This document shows, in pieces, positions 7,419 to 15,227 of a DNA stretch of 21,037 bases. Position 1 is the stretch's first letter. Each line of letters starts with the position of its first letter. Both the position numbers and the translations under genes were made by a program. Source of the stretch: Oceanospirillaceae bacterium UBA2001 (lineage in GTDB: Bacteria; Pseudomonadota; Gammaproteobacteria; Pseudomonadales; Balneatricaceae); contig DDCR01000064.1 of the NCBI GenBank assembly GCA_002335115.1, positions 1 through 21,037 on the forward strand, in the 5' to 3' direction. A model generated the notes under the pieces. That model saw only the letters and a list, made by a program, of their open reading frames with translations, did not search any database and was not told the origin of the DNA.

Positions 7419-8462
7419 ATGATACCGCAAAGCACGGCGCAAGTTGAACCTTTAAGCTTGATTAAACACGCCAACCCCCCAGAAGATTGGCGCACCCAGT
7501 TGCGTGAAGCTTACCGCACACCTCAACAGTTACTTAACGCCCTTGGCTTTAGTGAGGCACAGCAGGCCACACTCATAGCAGATGACCAAGGATTTTCAAC
7601 CCTTGTGCCTAAAGCATTTGCCCAAAAGATGCAGCCACAAGACCCCACAGACCCCCTACTATTGCAAGTATTACCCCGCTACGAAGAGGCCGTCAAACAC
7701 CCAGAGTTTAATGATGACCCTTTACAAGAGGCCCAATTTAACCCTGTCCCTGGCGTGGTGCACAAATACCAAGGACGAGCCTTGCTCATTGCGGCTGGAC
7801 ACTGTGCCATTAATTGCCGTTATTGCTTCCGTCGGCATTATCCCTATAGCGATCAAAAACGTGCCCGTAATGAATGGCGACAAAGTCTTAGCTATATTAA
7901 AAAACATGCAGACATAAAAGAAATAATTCTTAGCGGTGGCGACCCATTGGCCTTAACCGACGTACAATTATTCGAGCTAATTGCTGCTATTGAGGCCATA
8001 CCTCATGTGAAACGCTTGCGTATTCATAGCCGCTTACCCATTGTATTGCCCCAACGCATCACCCTAGAACTTTGCCAAAGGCTTGCCCACTCGCATTTAG
8101 ACTGTGTCATGGTCGTGCACGCCAACCATGCTAATGAACTGGGTAAAGATGTCGCCCAAGCCTGTGCATTATTGCGCCAACACCAAGTGCAACTGCTAAA
8201 CCAAAGCGTGTTGCTAGCCCATGTAAACGACACGCTCACATGCCTAAAAGAACTTAGTGAACGCCTGTTTGAGTTTGGAATAATGCCCTACTACCTGCAC
8301 TTACCTGACCATGTTGCGGGTACTACGCATTTTTTTGTTAATTTAAAGCGCGGGCAGTCTTTAGTGGCAAAAATGCAGGCGTCTATGTCAGGCTATTTAG
8401 TACCCAGACTGGTGCGCGAAGAGCCTGGCAAGAAAAGTAAAACTCTATATTCCCAAAGTTAA
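7419..8462 (+). CDS. epmB: EF-P beta-lysylation radical-SAM lysine 2,3-aminomutase EpmB (YjeK)
   Basis: EpmB converts L-lysine to (R)-beta-lysine, the substrate of EpmA. The protein has 347 residues (E. coli 342). The radical-SAM cluster motif CAINCRYC places C129, C133 and C136 in the C-x3-C-x2-C spacing, and LSGGDP (171-176) follows. Near the C-terminus VREEPGKKSKT contains K341, equivalent by position in the S-K-T motif to the PLP-binding K332 of E. coli EpmB. The short C-terminus separates it from true catabolic aminomutases. It is divergent from efp with only 42 bp between start codons. GGGGA at 7403-7407 is a possible ribosome-binding site. It converges on serB with 8 bp between stop codons. 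Confidence 0.96.
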   Translation: MIPQSTAQVEPLSLIKHANPPEDWRTQLREAYRTPQQLLNALGFSEAQQATLIADDQGFSTLVPKAFAQKMQPQDPTDPLLLQVLPRYEEAVKHPEFNDDPLQEAQFNPVPGVVHKYQGRALLIAAGHCAINCRYCFRRHYPYSDQKRARNEWRQSLSYIKKHADIKEIILSGGDPLALTDVQLFELIAAIEAIPHVKRLRIHSRLPIVLPQRITLELCQRLAHSHLDCVMVVHANHANELGKDVAQACALLRQHQVQLLNQSVLLAHVNDTLTCLKELSERLFEFGIMPYYLHLPDHVAGTTHFFVNLKRGQSLVAKMQASMSGYLVPRLVREEPGKKSKTLYSQS

Positions 8463-8470
8463 ACTAAAAG

Positions 8471-9382
8471 TTAAACCAAGTGCAGTAGAGCACCCAGGTC
8501 CACTTGGTTCAGTTGGTGAGGTGCTTGCTGCCGAACTAAAGGTTTACCATGGAAAGCCACACCTAAACCGGCTGCATTAAGCATGGGGAGATCGTTGGCA
8601 CCATCGCCTACGGCGAGGCATTGATGAATAGACAAACCAAGGCTCTTTTGTAACTGGTGCATCAAATGAACTTTGCTACTCGCGTCCAAAACCGGCCCTG
8701 TTACCTGTCCAGTGAGTTTTCCTTCTACTTCCTCTAAGGGATTAGAAAAGGCCTCTTGCATACCCAACCTAAGCGCAAGACGATCCGCAAAATAACTAAA
8801 GCCACCCGACAAAATAGCACAATATACGCCTCGCTCTTGCAAACCCTGCATAAGTTGCTGTGCCCCTGGCATTAATTCAAGGCTTTGATTAATGGTGGCC
8901 AGCTGATTGGTGGTAAAGCCTTTTAATAAAGCCAAGCGCTGACGAAAGCTTTGTTCAAAATCTAATTCTCCCGCCATAGAGCGAGCAGTAATAAGAGCCA
9001 CTTGTGGACCGATGCCCATGGCATAGGCTAATTCATCCATCACTTCTGCCTGTATCAAGGTGGAGTCCATATCAAAAACAGCGAGTTTTATGTTTTCTAT
9101 CGGCTGTTGGGATGATTGTAATACATAATCCACTGTCGGTTGTTTCGACAAGATTTCTTGAATGCTTTCAAGCAGCAAAGTGTATTTAGTTTCATGCTTC
9201 TTAACACGCTGCATAGTCCCCTCTTCAGTGGGACTGTTCCAGCGCCATTGCTGCAGTGTATAGTTTGCATGGGTGCTTTGTTGATTCTGTTGAAGTGGCA
9301 CATCCGCAGTCGCCATGACCTTATCGATGGCTGCAATTTTGCCCTCTTTGCTTAAATCAAATAGGGTTAGACGATGAAACAT
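8471..9382 (-). CDS. serB: Phosphoserine phosphatase SerB
   Basis: SerB carries out the last step of serine synthesis, phosphoserine to serine. It is a HAD-superfamily enzyme of 303 residues (E. coli 322). Motif I DMDST has the nucleophile D104 and D106, motif II is SGG at 192-194, K237 is the likely motif III lysine, and motif IV is GDGANDLPM (259-267). The first about 90 residues are a divergent N-terminal domain, shorter than the ACT-bearing Pseudomonas form. A good Shine-Dalgarno AAGGAG stands 8 nt before ATG 9382. It is divergent from an Smp-like gene, as E. coli serB is from ytjB/smp. Confidence 0.96.
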   Translation of the reverse strand: MFHRLTLFDLSKEGKIAAIDKVMATADVPLQQNQQSTHANYTLQQWRWNSPTEEGTMQRVKKHETKYTLLLESIQEILSKQPTVDYVLQSSQQPIENIKLAVFDMDSTLIQAEVMDELAYAMGIGPQVALITARSMAGELDFEQSFRQRLALLKGFTTNQLATINQSLELMPGAQQLMQGLQERGVYCAILSGGFSYFADRLALRLGMQEAFSNPLEEVEGKLTGQVTGPVLDASSKVHLMHQLQKSLGLSIHQCLAVGDGANDLPMLNAAGLGVAFHGKPLVRQQAPHQLNQVDLGALLHLV

Positions 9383-9405
9383 AGATACAACTCCTTGAGT
9401 GGGCT

Positions 9406-9433
9406 TAGCATTTTATCATTAGTGGGTTAGAAT
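9406..9433 (+). promoter_or_regulatory. Candidate sigma70 promoter of the Smp-like gene
   Basis: TTAGCA (9406-9411) and TAGAAT (9428-9433) are 16 bp apart, matching four and five of six consensus bases. The transcript would start near 9440, about 37 nt before ATG 9477. Confidence 0.4.
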
Positions 9434-9476
9434 GGGTCTGTTTTTACCTCTTAGAAATAGTGCTGATTAACACCTA

Positions 9477-11105
9477 ATGCCCAATAAAATTCTTTCCTTT
9501 AGACATTTAATGCAATCCCGCCTCACCTTGGTTCAAAAGACGGTATTGCTGCTCATCACGACGTTTTTGCTTGCTAGCGTGTCTTTGGGATTCATGACCT
9601 ACCAACACCTTAACCAAGTTACGGGTCAGCAAAACGCTTTTTTAGGACAAAAAATGGGCCAGCAATTGGCTAACTTAAGTGCTCCCTTGTTGGTTAAACA
9701 AGACTACATCAGTCTTAACGTTACGCTGGCAAAACTGAGACAACAAGGCGCCATTGTGGGGGCTGCTGTATATGATGCAGACGGTCAAATGTTGGCTAAA
9801 ACAGGTTTTTTAAACGACTCCAACTATTTAATTCTGCCCATAAAGTTGGATGAAGAAAAGATTGGTAGCCTGCACTTACGCCAGACTGAATTAGATTTAA
9901 ATCCAAGCCTGACTCAACTGATATTTTTGCTGTGGCCCACGGCAGGGCTGATCTTACTTGCCTGTATCGTTATGGGTTGGTGGTTTGGAGCCCGCTTGGT
10001 GCAGCCCCTGCATCGATTACATGAAGCCCAAGAACAGCTATTGGAATATGGTAAGGCACCACCTTTGGATGATAGTCGTCTTGATGAGTGGGGCATCATT
10101 AATTTAGGGTTCAACTCAATTAACGAAGAGCGCTTGTTGCATGCTCAAACTGAACACCAATATGAATTAGAAATGCCTGCTGGAAAAGGTATTGTGGCGC
10201 CTAATCATTATGATCAAGTAGACCACCAACCAGAATTGGAAGCGCCCAATCAACAAGAGGCGTTTAACCATGAATTACATGACTTGGCGAGGGAGTTATC
10301 CTCGGAGCCACAATTAAGTGAGCTTGGTGACCCTTTATTTGCGCCTAAACTCGCTGCTCTTAACTCTGCTGACGAAAATAACTTACCTATATTTACCATG
10401 GATGATTTGCGCAATAGCGATAACTCGGCCCCTTTGCGGCCGACCCCCATCCCTGTAGACACTACTGAGCCCATACCCCAAGAAACACCCACTCTTGATC
10501 ATCAGGTCTACACCCCGTCTGTGGCTTCCTCACCAAGTTCTTTGCATGATGACCCACTGGTTAGTTTGTTATACATTAATGTGAATACCCGAGACCAGGG
10601 ACCTATGGAAGCCGCTGAAAAACACTTGCTCCTTAAGTCATACCACCGGCTTGTAGATCAGGTGTGCGCCATCTACGGGGGCACTATTGAAACCGAAGAC
10701 AACCACGATGTGTTGGTGACCTTTGACAAACCCCATGAGCACATGACCCACTGTGTGAATGCACTGTGCGCAGCTCAGTTTTTCTTTGGTCTTTACAAAG
10801 CCTTTAATGCCCAACGTGCGGCCCATGGTAAGTCGAACTTGAGCATTCAAATCGTGGTCCATACGGGCAACTTAGAAGAGCTGAGCAGTCTCACAGAGAA
10901 AGCGGCCGAGCTGTCTCGCCGAGAACGGCAAGAACATATGGTGATCAGCCGGCAAGTCGCCTATCACCCCGAATTACAACAACGGGTATTGCAGGCCAAT
11001 AATTGCACGCCATTAGCGAGTGGGGCCGTTAGCTTGGCACGCCTAAGCAGCGATTACCAAGATCTGTTAGATATGCAAATCAGTCACTTCAGCCCTGACC
11101 TCTAA
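9477..11105 (+). CDS. Smp/YtjB-like membrane sensor fused to HAMP and a degenerate class III cyclase-like domain
   Basis: The function is unknown. TM1 (about 22-42) and TM2 (about 148-170) enclose a periplasmic region (43-147) with the Smp/YtjB pattern: an APLL segment near 69, then AAVYDADGQMLAKTG. A HAMP-like segment (about 172-222) has VQPL at 175-178 and DEW at 203-205. A long acidic, Gln- and Pro-rich linker (about 223-355) follows. Residues 361-515 follow the layout of an adenylate/guanylate cyclase domain: a first strand VSLLYINVN, IYGGTIE, DVLVTF, IQIVVHTGN and HMVISRQV. The metal-binding aspartates expected in the first strand and before DVLVTF are replaced, as is the Asn of the usual VNxAxR motif (here TEKAAEL), so it is probably catalytically dead. 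The adjacent serB supports the Smp assignment. No clear Shine-Dalgarno precedes ATG 9477. Confidence 0.8.
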   Translation: MPNKILSFRHLMQSRLTLVQKTVLLLITTFLLASVSLGFMTYQHLNQVTGQQNAFLGQKMGQQLANLSAPLLVKQDYISLNVTLAKLRQQGAIVGAAVYDADGQMLAKTGFLNDSNYLILPIKLDEEKIGSLHLRQTELDLNPSLTQLIFLLWPTAGLILLACIVMGWWFGARLVQPLHRLHEAQEQLLEYGKAPPLDDSRLDEWGIINLGFNSINEERLLHAQTEHQYELEMPAGKGIVAPNHYDQVDHQPELEAPNQQEAFNHELHDLARELSSEPQLSELGDPLFAPKLAALNSADENNLPIFTMDDLRNSDNSAPLRPTPIPVDTTEPIPQETPTLDHQVYTPSVASSPSSLHDDPLVSLLYINVNTRDQGPMEAAEKHLLLKSYHRLVDQVCAIYGGTIETEDNHDVLVTFDKPHEHMTHCVNALCAAQFFFGLYKAFNAQRAAHGKSNLSIQIVVHTGNLEELSSLTEKAAELSRRERQEHMVISRQVAYHPELQQRVLQANNCTPLASGAVSLARLSSDYQDLLDMQISHFSPDL

Positions 11106-11113
11106 CTCATGCT

Positions 11114-13408
11114 TTAAGCGTCAGGTTGGCTAGGCTCCACATCGACTTCATTTGCAGCGATGCTCTCAACTGCTAGGCTGTCGACATTTTGGAACCCTCT
11201 GGGTAGTTTATTACCTCTTCGGCCACGCTCGCCTCTATAATGCACAAGATCTGTGGCTTTCAGACGCAGATAACGCTTGCCTGAATGAACTAATAATTCA
11301 CAAGTTTCAGTAACGAGTGCGCAAGCCACCATAAACTCTTCACGGCTGGCTACGCGAGTCGACGAAATACTGATAATTTTATTACCTTTACCTCGGGCTA
11401 ACTGAGGCAAATCTTGCAATGGAAATACGAGCATACGGCCTTCATTACTGACTGCGACTAACCAAGTGTCTGGCATTTGAGTGATATGCTGTGGAGCGAT
11501 TACCTTCGCCCCCTTAGGTACCGACATGGCTGCTTTTCCAGACTTATTTTTACTTAATAAGTCTTCGAAGGTTGAAATAAAGCCATAGCCTGCGTCTGTA
11601 CTCATGAGTAATAATTGATCTGCTTTAGCACTGACTGCCGCTGAAAACTGCACACCACTGGGGGCGTTAAAACGACCACTTAATGGTTCACCCTGACCAC
11701 GAGCAGAAGGCAGAGTATGAGCCTCTAGGGAGTAGCTACGGCCACCTTCATCGAGAAAGGCAACGCTTTGGTTACTTCGAGCTTGCACCATGAGCAAGAA
11801 GTCATCTCCCGATTTATAACTCATATTAGAGGGGTCAATATCGTGGCCTTTAGCTCCACGAACCCAGCCTTGTTTGGATAAAACCACAGTCACGGGTTCA
11901 GTCGTGAGCAAATCTCTTTCTGACAGGGCTTTAGCTTCTTGGCGCACCACAATAGGTGACCTTCGATCATCACCAAAGGCTTCAGCATCAGCCATTAATT
12001 CACGCTTTATGAGGGTTTTTAAACGCGCCTTCGAGCCTAGTAATAATTCGAGTTTTTGGCGTTCAGCCGCAAGTTCTTCTTGTTCGGCCTGAATCCGATG
12101 CTGCTCTAACCGAGCTAAGTGACGTAACTTTAAATCTAATATTGCATCCGCTTGATTCTCAGATAAAGCAAAGCGCTGCATCAGCACAGGTTTAGGCTTT
12201 TCTTGTTCGCGGATTATAGCGATGATTTCATCAATATTAAGGTACGCAATTAACAACCCTTCCAATAGGTGCAAACGTTCAAGCACTTTATCTAAACGGT
12301 GCTGCAAGCGACGGGTCACCGTTTCCATGCGGAAAGAGAGCCATTCTGTCAAAATACGACTTAAACCTTTAACTTGAGGCTTGCCGTCCACACCAATCAG
12401 ATTTAAATTAACCCGGTAGGAGCGCTCTAAATCTGTCGTTGCAAATAAATGGTTTAACAACTGCTGCGTATCAACCCGGTTTGAACGCGGCACAATCACG
12501 AGCCGAGTGGGCTTTTCGTGGTCGGACTCATCCCTCAGGTCTGCCACCATAGGTAATTTTTTGGCCTGCATTTGAGCTGCAATTTGCTCTAATATGCGAG
12601 CCCCAGAAACTTGATAGGGCAAAGCCGTAATAACAATGTCACCGTCTTCATGATCGACCACAGCCCGCATACGGATACTGCCCCGTCCTGTTTTATACAT
12701 TTGTAACAAGTCGCTTCGTGGGCTGATAATTTCTGCCGTAGTGGGCATATCAGGCCCCTGTACAAACTCAAACAATTGTTCTGTGGTGGCGCTAGGGTTA
12801 TCTAAGAGATGGATACAGGCAGAAACAACTTCACGTAAATTATGCGGTGGAATGTCTGTGGCCATACCTACGGCAATCCCTGTAGCACCATTTAACAGCA
12901 CGTTAGGTACGCGGGAAGGAAGCACTAAAGGCTCTTGAAGTGTGCCGTCGAAGTTATTGCCCCAATCAACGGTACCCTGGCCTAATTCACCAAGCAGGAC
13001 ATCTGCATAGCCTGTAAGCTTAGCTTCTGTGTAACGCATGGCAGCGAAAGATTTTGGATCATCTGCCGAACCCCAGTTACCTTGACCATCAACGAGTGTG
13101 TAACGGTAAGAAAAAGTTTGCGCCATGTGCACCATGGCTTCGTAGCAGGCACTATCACCATGGGGATGGAACTTACCCAACACATCACCAATGGTACGGG
13201 CCGACTTTTTGTACTTGGCAGAGGTTTTTAAGCCCAGTTCTGACATGGCATAAACAATGCGCCTTTGCACCGGCTTTAGGCCATCCCCGATATGCGGCAA
13301 TGCACGGTCTAAAATGACATACATCGAATAGTCTAAATACGCTTTTTCTGTATATTCTTTGAGGGGTAGACGTTCAACGCCTTCATCGATAGGGATGACA
13401 CCAGACAT
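11114..13408 (-). CDS. parC: DNA topoisomerase IV subunit A
   Basis: ParC, with ParE, decatenates daughter chromosomes. The protein has 764 residues (E. coli 752). The N-terminal breakage-reunion domain contains the catalytic tyrosine Y126 in [10 protein letters not shown]. The quinolone-resistance region reads [10 protein letters not shown], with S86 and E90 equivalent to E. coli S80 and E84, so it has the susceptible-type residues. The C-terminal part is of the shorter ParC kind, and the protein lacks the GyrA box. parE is not in the window. It ends 8 bp from the stop codon of the convergent Smp-like gene. The Shine-Dalgarno AAGGA lies 11 nt upstream of the ATG and can be hidden in a small hairpin. 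Confidence 0.97.
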   Translation of the reverse strand: MSGVIPIDEGVERLPLKEYTEKAYLDYSMYVILDRALPHIGDGLKPVQRRIVYAMSELGLKTSAKYKKSARTIGDVLGKFHPHGDSACYEAMVHMAQTFSYRYTLVDGQGNWGSADDPKSFAAMRYTEAKLTGYADVLLGELGQGTVDWGNNFDGTLQEPLVLPSRVPNVLLNGATGIAVGMATDIPPHNLREVVSACIHLLDNPSATTEQLFEFVQGPDMPTTAEIISPRSDLLQMYKTGRGSIRMRAVVDHEDGDIVITALPYQVSGARILEQIAAQMQAKKLPMVADLRDESDHEKPTRLVIVPRSNRVDTQQLLNHLFATTDLERSYRVNLNLIGVDGKPQVKGLSRILTEWLSFRMETVTRRLQHRLDKVLERLHLLEGLLIAYLNIDEIIAIIREQEKPKPVLMQRFALSENQADAILDLKLRHLARLEQHRIQAEQEELAAERQKLELLLGSKARLKTLIKRELMADAEAFGDDRRSPIVVRQEAKALSERDLLTTEPVTVVLSKQGWVRGAKGHDIDPSNMSYKSGDDFLLMVQARSNQSVAFLDEGGRSYSLEAHTLPSARGQGEPLSGRFNAPSGVQFSAAVSAKADQLLLMSTDAGYGFISTFEDLLSKNKSGKAAMSVPKGAKVIAPQHITQMPDTWLVAVSNEGRMLVFPLQDLPQLARGKGNKIISISSTRVASREEFMVACALVTETCELLVHSGKRYLRLKATDLVHYRGERGRRGNKLPRGFQNVDSLAVESIAANEVDVEPSQPDA

Positions 13409-13411
13409 AGG

Positions 13412-13465
13412 AAGGAAAATCCTTATTTAGTGTGGTTGGGGGACAACCGCACGCTTTAGTAAAGC
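13412..13465 (-). promoter_or_regulatory. Structured 5' leader of parC
   Basis: Read on the minus strand, three hairpins follow one another. GCTTT/AAAGC is at 13453-13465. A 9-bp stem with one G-U pair has arms 13444-13452 and 13430-13438 around a five-base loop. Finally AAGGA/TCCTT is at 13412-13424. The last stem contains the only Shine-Dalgarno of parC, 11 nt before the start codon. The hairpins are visible; a regulatory role is inference. Confidence 0.35.
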
Positions 13466-13480
13466 CTAAAATTAAGCTTG

Positions 13481-13508
13481 AGTATACCGCAAAAAGTACT
13501 TGGGTGAA
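13481..13508 (-). promoter_or_regulatory. Candidate sigma70 promoter of parC
   Basis: On the minus strand TTCACC (13508-13503) and TATACT (13486-13481) are 16 bp apart, matching four and five of six consensus bases. The transcript would start near 13474 and carry a leader of about 66 nt holding the hairpins at 13412-13465. Confidence 0.45.
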
Positions 13509-13572
13509 GTTCATATAACTAATTATTGAATGAATACCAATTATTCTATGTTTGCCTCACATAAAGGCCTCA

Positions 13573-13597
13573 TTACTGGTTACTATTTGACCAGTAA
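13573..13597. promoter_or_regulatory. Inverted repeat (operator candidate) in the parC–yaeH gap
   Basis: TTACTGGT (13573-13580) and ACCAGTAA (13590-13597) are a perfect 8-bp inverted repeat with a 9-nt spacer. An overlapping register pairs GGTTACT with AGTAACC. A -10-like TACAAT lies at 13603-13608 on the plus strand, with only a poor -35 (TTACTA, 13580-13585) inside the repeat. A protein bound here could control a yaeH promoter. Confidence 0.4.
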
Positions 13598-13631
13598 CCC
13601 GTTACAATAGGTTCCTTGAAAAGCTCCCCCA

Positions 13632-13676
13632 TGACGGTTTGTGTAGGTCTCCACACTTTCTACTCACACTTCGTCA
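13632..13676 (+). other. Possible hairpin in the yaeH leader
   Basis: TGACG (13632-13636) pairs with CGTCA (13672-13676), and GTGTAG (13641-13646) pairs with CTACTCACAC (13660-13669) allowing one bulged base. The GTGT strand can instead pair with ACAC at 13653-13656, so two exclusive folds exist. The rest of the gap from 13409 to 13777 shows no gene. Confidence 0.25.
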
Positions 13677-13777
13677 GACCAGCAAGGCAGGGCCGCCAGA
13701 GCCTACCTTACAATAATTTGTTGAGTCATTGATTTTCATAAGAAAACTTTAACTTTTAATCTCTATGGAGAACAATT

Positions 13778-14161
13778 ATGTCGCAGCATATTACACTGAC
13801 AGAAATGGGCATCACAAGCTTTGAGTCCATCAGCAAATATACCCTCCGCCAAGAAGGCGATTTTGATATCCTCAAAATCTACTACAAGCGTGAAAAGGGA
13901 TCCTTCTTACCTCGCAGTAAAAAATTCCGTTTCGGTCGCGCCACCCGCACTGTCATGGTAGATTCAGGTCGACAGCAATGGCAGGAAGTAAGTGAGATTT
14001 CCCCTTTCTTGTTGCGTGCACTGACCGAATTAAATAAGCTCGCCCACGAAGAAAAGAAAGCGGTGGACAGTAAAGAAGCGATTACTGAGAACCTAGTGCA
14101 CCTAGAGCGCATCATGACAGAAAAACTGGCTGAAATTCGCGCCCAACTCGACCGTTTATAA
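13778..14161 (+). CDS. yaeH: YaeH-like UPF0325/DUF3461 protein of unknown function
   Basis: This is a small 127-residue cytoplasmic protein. It resembles E. coli YaeH along its whole length as I recall it: a GITSFESISKYTLRQE start (YaeH has GITNPEEIDRYSLRQE), DILKIYYKREKG, a basic KKFRFGRATRTV segment, EVSEISP, and a C-terminal helical, charged half ending in HLERIMTEKLAEI. No catalytic motif, membrane segment or signal peptide is seen; the basic middle and coiled-coil-like tail could suit nucleic-acid or ribosome contact, but that is a guess. TGGAG stands 8 nt before ATG 13778. It is a single gene with its own terminator and a long upstream gap. Confidence 0.85.
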   Translation: MSQHITLTEMGITSFESISKYTLRQEGDFDILKIYYKREKGSFLPRSKKFRFGRATRTVMVDSGRQQWQEVSEISPFLLRALTELNKLAHEEKKAVDSKEAITENLVHLERIMTEKLAEIRAQLDRL

Positions 14162-14178
14162 ATGTAGATGATGTTTGT

Positions 14179-14213
14179 AAAACCGCACTGGGGCAGCCCA
14201 ATGCGGTTTTTTT
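14179..14213. terminator. Bidirectional rho-independent terminator between yaeH and hexR
   Basis: AAAACCGCA and TGGG pair with CCCA and TGCGGTTTT across a GCAG loop, with one C-A mismatch. On the plus strand seven T follow, giving a strong terminator for yaeH. On the minus strand four T follow, so it can also serve hexR, whose stop codon lies about 20 bp away. Confidence 0.88.
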
Positions 14214-14231
14214 GAATCCAAAAATCGACTA

Positions 14232-15095
14232 TTATTCCCCATCTAAAGCTAAACGAGTGCTGGCTAAACTCTGCTTAATGGTTTTTAAATGACCATGAAA
14301 ATCTTCCCCACGACGCAATATGACCCCTGTTGCCAAAACGTCGATTAAGGTCAATTGAATAGTGCGTGATTGCATTGGCATATACACGTCCGTGTCTTCA
14401 GGTGCTTCTACCCCCAATACTAAGCTTGATTCTTGCGCTAAAGGAGAGGCTATAGCCGTAATGGCAATCACCAAAGCACCTGCATTTCGGCCAATACGAG
14501 CCACCTCTACCATCTCTTTTGTACGGCCTGTAAAAGACAACAATACCAACACATCACCGCGCTTGCACGCCGCCGCCATCATCCGCATCATGAGTGAATC
14601 GGTATGTGCCACAACTGGAATGTTAAAGCGAAAAAACTTGTGCAGGGCGTCTTGAGCTACTGATCCTGAAGCACCCATGCCAAAGAAACAAATTTGCTGC
14701 GCTTGACTTAGATAATCTACCGCTCGCTCAATCACCTTACTATCTACTTGTTGTCTGGCTGCATCTAAACTGGCCATGGTACTGGTAAATATTTTGTCCG
14801 TATATTGGGCGGCCGTATCATTTTGATTGACGCTCTGGCTCACATAAGGTGTGCCACGAGCCATACTTTGAGCCAACTCTAACTTAAAATCTGGATAGCC
14901 CTTTAAACCAAAGCTGCGGCACATGCGATTCACTGTGGGCTCACTCACTTGAGCCAACTCTGCCAGAGCTGCAATACTCATGCGTGTTGCTGATTGAGGA
15001 TCAGCAACAATCACTTGCACAACTTTGCGCTCAGATCGGTTAAGCTGTTCCTGCTGAGAAGATAGACGCTGCAATAAATTGTGGTTAGTGGTCAT
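14232..15095 (-). CDS. hexR: RpiR-family transcriptional regulator HexR
   Basis: HexR is a repressor of central carbon genes such as zwf, edd and gap, released from DNA by the Entner-Doudoroff intermediate KDPG in Pseudomonas. The protein has 287 residues: an N-terminal RpiR-type helix-turn-helix (about 1-80, with MSIAALAELAQVSEPTVNRMCR) and a C-terminal SIS sugar-phosphate domain (about 110-270) with the phosphate-binding segments GMGASGSVA and LLSFTGRTKE. It is divergent from zwf, the usual hexR position, which makes HexR rather than another RpiR member the likely identity. The start is ATG 15095; only a weak AGAAAG-like ribosome-binding site precedes it. The shared upstream region carries two related dyads, so autoregulation is plausible. 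Confidence 0.93.
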   Translation of the reverse strand: MTTNHNLLQRLSSQQEQLNRSERKVVQVIVADPQSATRMSIAALAELAQVSEPTVNRMCRSFGLKGYPDFKLELAQSMARGTPYVSQSVNQNDTAAQYTDKIFTSTMASLDAARQQVDSKVIERAVDYLSQAQQICFFGMGASGSVAQDALHKFFRFNIPVVAHTDSLMMRMMAAACKRGDVLVLLSFTGRTKEMVEVARIGRNAGALVIAITAIASPLAQESSLVLGVEAPEDTDVYMPMQSRTIQLTLIDVLATGVILRRGEDFHGHLKTIKQSLASTRLALDGE

Positions 15096-15126
15096 AAGTT
15101 TTTTCTTTCTAGCTTATTTATTTATT

Positions 15127-15150
15127 AATGTGCGTAATATTACCAACATT
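15127..15150. promoter_or_regulatory. Long dyad between hexR and zwf, candidate HexR operator
   Basis: A 24-bp imperfect palindrome: arms AATGT and ACATT flank the perfect core GTAATATTAC (15134-15143); 20 of 24 positions are symmetric. The half-sites GTAAT/ATTAC recall the reported gammaproteobacterial HexR box (TGTAAT-n3-ATTACA), but with no spacer between the halves, so the fit is not exact. It lies upstream of zwf and just upstream of hexR. Confidence 0.45.
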
Positions 15151-15185
15151 AGTCATATATTTGTGACTTTTATAGCTTAAAAAGT

Positions 15186-15195
15186 GTATTATTAC
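15186..15195. promoter_or_regulatory. Second dyad over the zwf -10 region
   Basis: GTATTATTAC matches the core of the dyad at 15134-15143 at nine of ten bases, with centres 52 bp apart, about five helical turns. It overlaps TATTAT (15187-15192), the best -10-like element for zwf, so a bound repressor would block the promoter. No strong -35 is seen. A third, weaker dyad AGTCA/TGACT lies between them at 15151-15168. Confidence 0.4.
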
Positions 15196-15227
15196 TAATC
15201 AAATTATCCTAAAAGGACCCTTCGACG

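Noticed and set aside
13000..13200. Possible quinolone-resistance change in parC
   Set aside because: The key positions are Ser86 and Glu90 by this numbering, the susceptible-type residues.
15161..15176. TGTGA in the hexR-zwf gap as a CRP site
   Set aside because: Only one half-site matches; the expected TCACA six bases later is absent.
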